DNA from: Epiperipatus broadwayi
Taxonomy: Eukaryota > Onychophora > Udeonychophora > Euonychophora > Peripatidae
Length of the DNA: 64,000 bases
Assembly: GCA_028023455.1 (NCBI GenBank)
Contig: JAQFVV010006231.1
Location: forward strand, 5,906,036-5,970,035
Direction: 5' to 3'
Below, piece after piece: positions 11,201-23,200 of the stretch; position 1 is the first letter of the stretch, and each line of letters opens with the position of its first letter. A program made the position numbers and the translations under genes. The notes beneath the pieces are model-generated. The model had not been told where the DNA came from, did not search any database, and worked only from the letters and a program-made list of their open reading frames with translations.

Positions 11201-14200
11201 ATATTTCTAGGAATTGACATAGAAATAGCGACATCTTGAGGCAAACACCAGGGATGAGAAAACAACCAAACTTACATATGCGAAAAATATATTTCTTTTA
11301 TGTATTTCAGTTATGATTACCCATTTTTCTTTAAGGCAGTCACTCCAAAATTTATTAGTGGTCCACCAATGGACTATAATCAACATGTTGTCCACCATGT
11401 TTCATTCTATAAGTAGAGTTAATTCATTTCCCAAGAAATGTTTAAATTTTATTTCACAATTTAATTAATAACTCACCAAACAATGCTTTCAACCTGGAAA
11501 CTATGATTATGATCTCCCAGGTTGAAAGGATTATTCAGCAAGTTATTAGTTAAGGTAATAGTATGAATACTGAACCCTACTGTCTTATGGCGCTGTGTTT
11601 CACAAAACGCACATCAATATACTGTTTTAGCAGCCTTAACTTACAGCTAACAATACAAGAGGTGTTTTTGAGTTGTAACAGGCTGCCTGATGAAATACTA
11701 CGTCCATTGCATTGCGATAGTATTCGTCAAGTAAGTGCTCTTGAACTCTCACTACGGTCTGATTTGATGGTGGCCGTATTTGAAAGAAACAAAACTGCAA
11801 AAATTCATTGTCAGAAATTTTTTAGAAAGCATAATGGAATTAGTTTTCCATATTAAGAATTGTCATGTTGTCACACACGCTTTCCTATGCTTTTGAACTG
11901 CATACAACTTGAAAAGGTTCTTTTCAGCAGAGTTTTTTCTGATTTCATGTGCAAATGCCTGTTTATGTGTGAATCCGTGTGAGAACTGTCAAATGTTGTC
12001 TGCAAGTTGTCTGAATTGGTCATAGCTGAGTGAATTTCTGGCGACACAAGTGGACGCACAATCTTGTGTTTTCCCAGAAAAACCTCCTGCAAGGCCCCGG
12101 GGGTCTGCATGGGTGTGTGGGCCACTTTCCTTGGGCTTTTTTTTTGTTTGGCTGCTTTTGCCTCTGTGTGTTTTTTTTTGTTTGTTTGTTTTTTTTTTTT
12201 TTTTTTTTGGTTGGGTACCCCAAGAGGAAGAACTTTTCACTATCATATAATATAGCTTTCGGTAGCATAAAGATTGGAAGGAAAAAAAATAGAAAAGCCT
12301 CGTAATAAATTAACAAAAAAAAAAGACGACAATTCAAAATCAAAACAACCCCTCCATCCTCTAAAAAACCAGGTGTTGGTTTATTCAAAAATACTGATTG
12401 TTGAAGTCTTTCAGCAAATCAAAACATCACAATAACAAAAAAAGAAGATAAGTTAAAAGCAAACAACCAACCCCCCTCCACCATCTAAAAACAACAAAGT
12501 ATTTGTTATCGTATTTTTGTGTAAACAAACTGATGGAGCGTTAATTGATAATTTAAAAGAAAACCAACATCCCTACATTATCTAAAAACAAAGTGATTGT
12601 TTCTTAAAAAAATGAACCAAAAAAAAACTATGTAATATTGTGTAAAGAAACCTACAGATAGTTAGTCGTTAATTTACAAACAAACCAACATCCCTAGACC
12701 ATTTAAAAACAAAGTATTTGTTTATTAAAAACAAAAAAAAAACCCGGTGGAATAAAAAAAAAACTTTGGTGGTTTACGTCGTCGCTGAAAAAAAATTAAT
12801 AACCAGTTTAAAAAAAAAAAAATCCTTTTACTGTAATATTATGTAATAAAAAAAAAACTTTGGTGGTTTACTGGCGCCGACGAAAAAATAATAAAAACCG
12901 CTTGAAAAAAAAAAAAAAATTATCACAATATTATGTAAACAAACAGACGGCCCCTGAATTGGTATATTGATATGAATTGGGCGAAAAAGAGTGCCATGCC
13001 ATCAGACGGTAGGGTTCAGTATTTATACTATTACATTAGTTAAATTGTGAAATAAAATTTATTCTTTTCTTGGGAAGCGACTTAATATTACCTGTAGTAT
13101 TTTATAGCTAAAGAAAAGAAGCAAAAATTAGATAGAGTAACTATATCAATGCAATTGCATGTTATTGTAATCACTTCCCATCATGTAAAGCAGATATTTA
13201 AGATTGCATATAATGTTAATATACAAGTTAAGAAGATTGCATATAATGCTAATATACAAGTTAAATCTCAACCTTATGCAAGCAATATAAAATGTACATT
13301 AAGAATGTTTTTGTCTATATTAACTATATGATAAATTATAGTCAAAATTGTTATCCCCATCTAATTGCTGCTAAGATGTAAATATTAAAGATTCTGAATC
13401 TTATAATTTCTATCATTAAGTAGTCAATCTGATCTTCAGGATGATGATGTTAAGGATTATTGTTTTGATTTTTTAAAAAATTACAATAGTTTTTACAATG
13501 AGATTATTATTAGGCCAATTTATATATCCATCACTTTAATTTCTTTAAAAGTAATAGCTTAATAGAAAAATGTTGTTACTGGAGTCTGATAAATAACTTG
13601 AATAGAAATATAATGGGACTCAATTCTTTTATTTACAGATAAGGATTATTAATAAATTCCATTTTACAGAGGGTTGAAATTAATGAAAGTACATTTTAAA
13701 TAATATAATTTTTTATATAAAAGTTCAAGGTAAAGTTTTATCACCTAAGATATGTTTCAAATTGAGATTCTACAATCAATTGTGGTGCAAAAAAATGAAA
13801 TTTTTTATGAGATTCCAAACAAAAATCTTTTTTCAGATCCAACTGTAAAGCTAGTGGGATTTGAATGTCCTAAATACAATTGAAGTCTCATCAACAGATT
13901 CAGAACACCATTGCAATCATCTACTTCATACATGGAATTTAAATCATTGATCTATATAAATTTGGTGAAATGCAAACTGAACCACAGTTAATGACTGTCA
14001 AATTTATCACAGTTGTAGAATTGAAGGACTTTGTGAATCCTAACTCATGGTTTGAATCTCTCAGGTTGCTTTTGTGATAATTTGTTACTAGTTAAGCTAT
14101 CTAAAAAAAAGTCTATGCACTAAATAAAATAAAATAGAGATTGAAAAAGTGGTCAAGATATCATCATCGTAATCATAGGTTCACTGTATTATTATGAAAT

Positions 14201-17200
14201 AATAGTCATGATTAGGATGACCAACATTTGTGCCATAGTTGCCAATTTATATAAACCAGAATAGATTCAGAAAATTTTAAGTTAATACTTGATAGAAGAA
14301 TGAAAGATTCAGCTATTTTTAGTAACTTAGTTTGCAAAAATCAGCTTCTACTGCTAAATCTAACTAAAAGAAAAAGTATAAGTTTTGATAAAATTATATA
14401 TGATCATTTTTAACAGACAACAACAAATTGGAAATAAAATCAGGAAGTAAACAATCTAATAAACATTTTTAAAAATTCTTTTATAGTTGGTTTACTTAAA
14501 GCACAAATTATTTATAATAAAACAGCTCTTCAGTCAGATTATTAAAATTCTGCGTATATTTTATTAATATAGCAATTTCACTTTAGTTTGTTTTAATTAC
14601 TAATTTGATTAGAAACTACTTAATATTTTTTTCAGTGTCTGCAATTTATGTTTAAAATATAAAAACAATATTTATGATTTTTTAAAAATATAAGATTTGT
14701 GCAATTGAAAAGAAAGAAAAGTCAAATAAAGTAAAAATTTTAAATATATATTTGAAGTTGAAAATAATTTAATAATTTCTATTTTAAAAATTTAATTAAC
14801 ATCATTTATGTATTTTTTAAAATACTGTTATTATCATTAGATAATTAGCAAAAAGATAAATTTTATATAGGTATGCATTAAGGAAGAATTTTTCTAACAT
14901 TAAATAAATACAGAACAATGGATATGGCATTTGAGGCTTGACCTATCTGAAGAAATATGTAAGGTCTGTGCATATTAGAAGCCATTTACATATTTGCTTC
15001 AATATTTACAACTATAAATGTAAGAATGATAATTGTATTTCTAATATATATATATAATGAAATAATAGTAATAATAATAAATAATGATTAAATAAATATG
15101 GTAGGTTTTGATCAATTTTTATGTATCCATCTTCAGCAAGTATTTCTTTACAATGCATGAGGAAATATTAATATAAAAATGCTTATTTTTCCTATTATTA
15201 TATTTTTATATGGAATATTTACATATACTTTCATGACTTTTAAATACTAGAACTGATTGTAAAATGAAAATACTTTTAAATGTCTGAAAATTTTGTATGT
15301 CTACTAATCAAAGCCAAACAATATTTTACTGAATTAAAAAAAAATTGCTTTAAGATTTTTGAAATTGTTTTACATATTTATTTTATAGTATGATAATTTG
15401 TTGATTTTAATTCTTTCTTACTAGTGTGAACCTGCCGGCTGTTTAATAGAGCTTTGCATTCAGTTAGCAACTATTATGATTGGTAAACAAATTTTGAATA
15501 ACATTGTGGAAATTATTTTTCCGTAAGTTTTTTTATTTATTTTATTGCTTATAGAAAATCTAATACATATCCATATTGAATCTTATTTTTATAATTATAT
15601 TAGTATAAGCTCATGCATCTTAATGATAATTCAAGAGCAATCAAAAACTACTACTATGATAGAATCTTATAGTTTAGTTTTACAACTTTTTTGCCTAATT
15701 ATTCTATCTCCTTAATGCTGGGAACTTTGCATTACAAATTATCGACTTCTTCAGAATTTTTATTAGAAATTCTGAAAAATTGTCATCAAGTTATGTTGAT
15801 GTGCAATTTATAGTCATATTCTCTTTCCTTTTGTATTGTCTATTTATGAATATGATCTTTTCATGAATATATTATATTCATATTAAGCATTTTTTAAGTA
15901 TTACTTTTATTATATATTTCACTTTTAAAAATAAAAGTCAATTTTTAATTGCCTCTGTTTTTCACCAATATTTTTTTTCTAGTGTATATATAAAAAACCT
16001 ATTTTCCTATGTGTGTCTGATTATTTCTTGTTTGTAATAACTTAGTAACAATTAGATTAATATTCTTTTTGTTTCTACAGATTATATGTTGCAATTTTGT
16101 TTTAAATGGTGATTGGAAATCTCTAGATCCATTACTTTAAAAATATGTAATATTTAGCTGTACCTTTTTATTAATTTATCCTTTTTTTTCTATTTGTCAA
16201 TTTTTTATATAAATTTCAGTTATTTTGGATTTTTTATCTTATAATAGATATCATTTTGTATCATTCTATGTAGTAGCTTAACACTATATTCCTGGATTGG
16301 TTTACAGTTGGGGAAATTTTTTTTTAAAAATTCCAATATTGAACTATTTGAACTGGAATTATTGTATGTTCAGCTGGTCACTTCAATGCTTGGAAGTCAT
16401 TTGACAACTTGGAAAATTGAATTTATAGATTATTTATTTTATCTAAATAGACAAATAATGTATGCATTCAAAATCTCATTTATAATGTTGAGAAAATGTA
16501 AAGTATGTTGTATTTCATCACCCTCCCTCCATTTTTTTTTGCTTTCATCTGTTTTAAAATTATAAATAGTAAGCAAAATGGATGTAATTAGATGAATTGT
16601 TACTAACAATAAAGTGAGAATAGTTATTTTTAAATATTTCTGAATTATATAAATGTAATGATAAATATATTCAATTTTTTTTTTTTTTTAAATCTTATTT
16701 TATTTTTTGTTGGGGTCACCATGTTGTTGTTCTAGTTTCAAGTAATGTTATTATATGATTAAAGTAATGATGAGTCAATAATTAAATAAATAATGAGTGT
16801 GTCTACTAATCAACATAATTCAATAACACTGAATTTGATACAATTCTGTGAAATATCAATGCAATTAATTTTGAAGTAAAGGTTTGTATAAAATTAGAAA
16901 AGGGTACTAACATTTCTATGTTTAGCTTCACTTAAATAGCAAGATATTTGCATTATAATATCAAGGAGTCCAGATAAATGGTGTCATTAAAATTTTAATC
17001 CATTTATTTAAAAGAAAGTAAATACAAAAAAGAAATTAAATGTTTTATTTGAAATACTTATATGGTAGTTATATATTATGTTGCAGCATTTTGATTTGTA
17101 TTTAAATGCTATATTAGAGTTAATTTGACAAATTTATGAATGCAGCTGATGAATTGTTGAAAAAAAAAAAAAAGTGAAAAGAATAAAAATTAAAAATAAT

Positions 17201-20200
17201 ATTGTACAAAAAAGAGAAATAAATGAAAATTTTTAATCTGAAAATAAAATTTGTCTTTTACAGATATAAATTCCATACATATAGAGTTTTATTTGGAAAG
17301 CTTTCTATAATGAAATATTTTCACACATAATAAGTTTTGGGGCTATATTTTTATCTTTGGACCCGATGTAAAGAAATCTTTTTACAAAATAATAATTTGG
17401 TTAGAATTGACAGTGTGAAATATTGATTTATTAATGAAAAGAAATAATATTTGTACATAATTATACTTATTCATGTAAAAATATATATGTATTTTTAAAA
17501 ATACTATTTGAAAATATAATAAATAAAAATAATAAATATGCTTTTTCATTGTCAAAACATAATATTTAGTAAACACATAGAAATAATTTGATAATAGAAT
17601 GGATCATATATATTTAAAATAAAGTATTATGATAGAATGGATCATATATATTTAAAATAAAGTATTATGAAATCATAAACAAAGGCAAAAACTTTCCATA
17701 CAGTAGTGCCACCCTGTGCCAAACAGAGTACTCAATGGATGCCAGAAGGCTTGTGCATAAAATCCCTATCTAATGCCTACTCATCCAATATCCCCAGACT
17801 AGTTTCTGGCTTGTGGCCATCATCAGCGAGGAGCCTTGGATCTGAGAGCATTAGGATCTAATGCAACCCTCCCGCAGCCACCTTTTAAGTCTACTACAAA
17901 ACCATGAGAATGAAATTAAAAACACAATAATATTTTCAATCTAAGCTCATTAGCTTATATAGTCATATGGGTCTGAACTCAATTCAGCACCCATACATTT
18001 TGGGGTCTTTGGCTCTTAAACAACCATAGTCACCACTATCCTATTAGGCAGGATTGGTGTTAAACCACTAAACATCTCATGATCACCATCTCTATACTAG
18101 CACATAATTGCTGTCAACAAAGGCAAAGCCAAAGACACCAAAATGTATGGGTGCTGAATTGAGTTCTGACCCATATGACTACATAAACTATTGAGCTTAG
18201 ATTGAAAATATTATTGTGTTTTCAATTTGATTCTCATTGTTTTGTAGTAAAGTAGAGTTAAAAGGGGGCTGCTGGAGGGTTGCATTAGATCCTAAGATCT
18301 AGGTGCAGTGCTCTCAGATCCAAGACTCCTCACTGATGATGACCAGAAACTAGTCTGGGGATATTGGATGAGTAGGCACTAGATAGGGATTTTATGCACA
18401 AGCCTTCTGGCATCCATTGATTACTCTGTTTGGCACAGGGTGGCACTACTGTATGGAGAGTTTTGCCTTTGTTTACAACAATTATGTTCTAGTATAGAGG
18501 TGGTGATCATGTGATGGTTAATGGTTTAACACCAATCCTGCCTAATAGGATAGTGGTGGCTATGGTTGTTTAAGAGCCAAAGACACCAAAATGTATGGGT
18601 GCTGAATTGAGTTCAGACCCATATGACTATATAAGCTATTGAGCTTAGATTGAAAATATTATTGTGTTTTCAACTTGATTCTTATGGTTTTGTAGTAAAG
18701 TAGAGTTAAAAGGTGGCTGCCGGAGGGTTGCATTAGATCCCAAGATCTAGGTGCAGTGTTCTCAGATCCAAGGCTCCTCACTGATGATGGCCACAAGCCA
18801 GAAACTAGACTTGGGATATTGGATGAGTAGGCACTAGATAGGGATTTTATGTACAAGCCTTCTGTCATTCATTGATTACTCTGTTTGGCACAGGGTGGCA
18901 CTTATGTATGCAGAGTTTTGCCTTTGTTTAGAACAATTATGTGCTAGTATAGAGATGGTGATCATGTGATTATGAAATCATTTCAGAATGTATGGAAATT
19001 ATTTAATAAATCTGTATAAATCTTGATAATTCTTCCAATTTTTAGAGATGCCTTATTATATAAAGCTGTCATTACTATTATTGGTGGAAATCTAAAATTG
19101 CAAATGAGTTCTCTGCTGATTTTCAATATAATTACTAAAAATGTTCTCTTATAGACAGCATGGTTTCATTATGGTGCTCATTAGAAATCTTAATTTGTAG
19201 ATTAATTATTTGATAATTTTCTGCATTAATAATTTCCAGGTTTTTTTTTTTTGAATGACATAATATATGAATCACCAGCTACTATTATGTTGGTCATTAA
19301 AAATCTGGATTTGTAGATGAATTATTTGATAATTTTTTATATTAATAATTTTTTCCAATTTTTTTTAGAAATTGCATAGTATATGAAACAATATGCAATT
19401 GATTCAAAAGTAGGTTTTCTAGTTTCTCACTATTCACTGATTTCCACCAATATACAGTAAACTAATTAGTTATTTTGCTCTCATTGTAGCTTTAACTTAA
19501 TTCAAAAGCTGGGTTGAATGTTTACTGAATAATAGAATTGCCTATCTCTTTTAATAGACTCTTAAGAATTTTTGAGAACTTATTCCTTTTTTTAAAATTT
19601 TTCAATATATAGACAATTTACGATAATAAGATCAAACTAATCTTTTTTATCTGAGTTAACTATTCTGTAGTCATTTTAGAAAAAAGTATATTATTTTTAT
19701 AATTAACTATTAAAATTTAAACATTTTCTTGTTGATAACACTACATAGGTTGCATTATGCAATATCATTATGACATATAATCTCAGGGTGTCAATATATA
19801 TTTCATTATCTATGATCAGATCCTAAAAATTACATTTCTTGGATTAGTTTATCATTATTTTTATTGCTTTAGAATTGCAGATTGTTTTATAATTATTTTG
19901 ATATTTAATGAATGCAGTATTTTGGTTAACTAATAACTCTTTTTTTTCCTAAGAAAATTGTTTATATTAAATAGTTTATTTTTGACTTCTATTATTGATA
20001 TATTTCAGGGTTTTTGGTAATTGGTTGAGAAGTCGCAAGCACAAGGAGAGATTAATTGATCATAATCGTTCAAGAATTGAAAAAGATTTTAATCTTGAAC
20101 CAATGCCACCAAGTGTATTGTTTAATGAATATTTGGAAATGAGTAAGCATTTACTAGTATTTACATATATATATAAATACTAATTGTAATTTTTTTAATT

Positions 20201-23200
20201 TAAAAAATGGTTTACTATTTAATGAATAATATACATATATGTGCATATGTGTTATATAATACATATTAAAATATATAAAAAAAATTAATAATTAGATTTT
20301 TACACTTGCTTTAACATATTTAATTTTTGAACATCATTTTGTTGGTACTTTGATATTATTCCTGCTATGACATATTACTCTGGTAATATTTATTCAAAGT
20401 TTCTATTTATGATGTCATGGCAATCAAGAATCCTGGCATGACTAATCCATGTCAAATAAACTGTCTCTTTCCTTTCCATTTTAGTAATGTCACAGTGACT
20501 TTTTTTTACCTCCACAATATAATACATCTCTCGCATCATATGTAAGTAATACAGTTTAATATTTTAAAATATACATTTACAGCTAAAACTTTATATATTT
20601 GTGGTTTTTTTCGCTAAAACTTTATACATTTTTTTTTTTTTTTTTAAAATATTCAAAATATAACTTTAAACTTACAGCTATAACTTTGTTATAGCTCACC
20701 ATTTAAAAAAATGTTTAAGGTTTTTTTTTCATATTTCTCCTTTTTCTATAATTTTTTCCATAATTTTTTTTTTTAGATTTGAAGTTTAGGTGCTGCTTAT
20801 GGTGGTACAAAATGCTGCATTATGCCATGAATGGGGGAGCTTAGATGACACAAAATGTTGTATTAAAAATTCACAAAAAGTGCTATATTAAAAAGTCACA
20901 ACTACCTGTTTTTATTTAGTATTACAATGTTTTTTTGCTTTTTTCATACTGAATATATCTCTCCATTTTTTTTTTTTAGGTTTGAACTTTCATACTATAC
21001 ATAGTATGATATATTACTCATGGTAATATATTATTCTAAGTTTGCAATAGCTTTAAAATAACGCCTTTATGGATTCTGTGAACAAATTGTATTGATTAAG
21101 TTTGTCCACACATTCCTTGGAGGCATTATTTTAAACATTTCACAAATTTAGAATAATACATCATTGGAGTAATACATCATAGTAGGAATAATACTAAAGT
21201 ACCATTTTGTTTTATAAAGCATATATATAAGTAATAGATATTTATAAAAGTGTTTGGTGACAATTTTGATATTTTAAAAGTAGATTTACATAATCAAATC
21301 ATTCGTGAATCAATGTTTACAATATCCAACTTAACTTTGCCATTATTTATCAAGGCTTCTTATGTTCAGTAAAGAATGCATGAATCAATGTTTTACAATA
21401 TCCAACTTCACTTTGCTATTATTTATCAAGACTTCTTATGTTCAGTAAAGAATGGGATTTCACTTTCTATCTATATAAAATCTTAAATAGATTGTAAATT
21501 AGACAATGATAAATAACAGTTGAATTTTCAAATCAACTGAGCTGTTATTTAAATTTCACTTAGTTGGCATAAATTAAATTTTTACACATCAGAAATAATA
21601 TTTATTTTAATAATTTTATAATAAATTATTGATATAATAAACCAAATATTCTAATTTTAAATTGGCCATTATATAATCAAATTAGTCATCAGGGAATGTT
21701 TCCGGTTTTCAGTAATATTTGACTGACATTAAATATTGATTGACAAATAATTTGATTATATAATAGCCAATTTAATATTTCCACATTTGTTTATTATATA
21801 TATAGAGAGAGAGAATATCTGAGATATGATTAAAAATAATTATTTGTAGTAGAATTCCATTGCTACAAAAAAAAAAATCTTGGCAACATTCCAAAATTAA
21901 AGTGAACATTAGCAATTTATTGTTTTCCAGAATTGTACTTAGGTCTTAAATACATAAATCAAGATATTTAAAAAATGTAGATGCATCAGTTTAGAGGTCA
22001 CTTTAAGAAATACTTTTTATAAGTCTTTATTCTATTGGAGTTTAAATTCATTTCTAATATATTATTTGTTTGTTTTTTCTTGTAGATTTTATAAATGATG
22101 TTTTTATTAATACAATGTGAGTTAAATTGCTTTGAATAATATTTAAAGTAATATGAATATTCACTTCAAGTTTCACACATTCACTTTCAAATTAGATATG
22201 ATTTCATGAGTGAAAGACAGAAAACTTCAATTTATCAAGAATATCTTTAAGAGCAGAATCTGGAACATTCTGATAACATTAAATGGCTTAAATATTCAAT
22301 GTTATCAGCATAAAAAAATATCATTTAAATAAAATATCACATGAGTATAATAGCTTACATTTAATAACTTTATTAATATCTGGAATCCACTTTAGAGTAA
22401 TCAATGGATTCTGGATTGTAAGATCAACCAGCTCCAAAAAGTAATTCATTTCTATTACTCACTAGTTTACACATTTTCATCTTGCAGCTATTTTTACTTT
22501 TATACTGTTCATGCTAAATTTATTTATTTAATATATGAGTTTTCTTCTTTTTCATCAGCTTAACTATTAACAAAATATTATAAAGGATTCTTTCCTTTCT
22601 GCCATTGCATCCATAGATTCCAAAATCATTAATTGTGTGCTTCATGGTTTTTGTTTGTCACATCTACATAGACCAGTGCCTGTTAAATTTTATTGATGAA
22701 ACAAATGAGTGCAATAACTATGGATTGTGTTGAGATTGTTGATAAGATTCCTGTTGTGTTTAGAAAAATCAGATCCATCTGGCTTTATTGTTAGCTCTGA
22801 AAAAAATAAATTTGGAATTTTATAAGAATTCCATTTTTTTTTTTTACATTATTTTCTAATTGTAGAATTTTGATTGAACATCCAGAATGGGGATCTAGAT
22901 TAGAAATAAGTTTTAGGTGGTGAAACTATATCTTAAGTTATTTATAAGCCCAATCTTCTTAACAGCTTTTTATATATTTTCTGTGAGACAACTTCACTTC
23001 TGATATCTGGTGAAGGAATAAAGAAAAGCAAACATAATGGTGCCAGTAATATTTCTCCTGGTAGTATTTAATTGGGTATTCAGAAGTTTATTATGGGAAG
23101 TTTTTCTACAAACTGGAGTAGGGTATTCAGCAGCAGAATATGCTAATGCTAAAGGAAGCTGTCCATAAAGTTCTTGTATTACAACCCCAAGTAGTGCCAG

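Larger units (their letters stand above)
9919..11267. mobile_element. Non-autonomous TIR transposon with 9-bp target duplication
   Basis: The ends are inverted repeats of about 42 bp: GTTGTTTTCTCATCCTTGG on the left, and GGTTGTTTTCTCATCCCTGG on the reverse complement of the right end. The element is flanked by a perfect 9-bp direct repeat AAACTTACA (9910-9918 and 11268-11276). Nine-base duplications are typical of Mutator-like elements. The interior has a two-copy 163-bp tandem repeat and subrepeats but no transposase. It is GC-richer than the intron around it. Confidence 0.8.
11417..13088. mobile_element. TIR element with long terminal inverted repeats
   Basis: The left end (TTTCCCAAGAAATG .. 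TTTTATTTCACAATTTAA .. AATACTGAACCCTAC) is matched by the reverse complement of the right end (12990-13088). TIRs are about 100 bp once an 85-bp hairpin insert in the left one is removed. The interior contains poly-T and imperfect tandem repeats with no transposase. Target duplication is not clear. Confidence 0.7.
17677..18968. mobile_element. Ribozyme repeat array: one inverted plus two tandem units
   Basis: The first unit (about 17677-18120) is inverted. It is followed by two direct units with a 448-bp period (AGCCAAAGACACC at 18127 and 18575). The whole array is flanked by the perfect 13-bp direct repeat ATTATGAAATCAT (17664-17676 and 18969-18981), showing that it inserted as one piece. Each unit carries a hammerhead motif. 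Mixed inverted and tandem units with hammerheads are known from Penelope-like elements and retrozymes. No reverse transcriptase is present here. Confidence 0.85.

Noticed and set aside
12020-12388. Several overlapping 60- to 122-codon frames
   Set aside because: They are translations of T-rich and A-rich low-complexity sequence inside a TIR element.
16308-16565. 85-codon plus-strand frame in intron 3
   Set aside because: No domain, no matching phase with exons 3 and 4, and composition like the surrounding intron.
22083-22113. 31-nt segment between TTTTTCTTGTAG and GTGAGT that looks like a micro-exon
   Set aside because: Inserting it between anoctamin exons 4 and 5 breaks the frame, and the family has no extra residues at that point.
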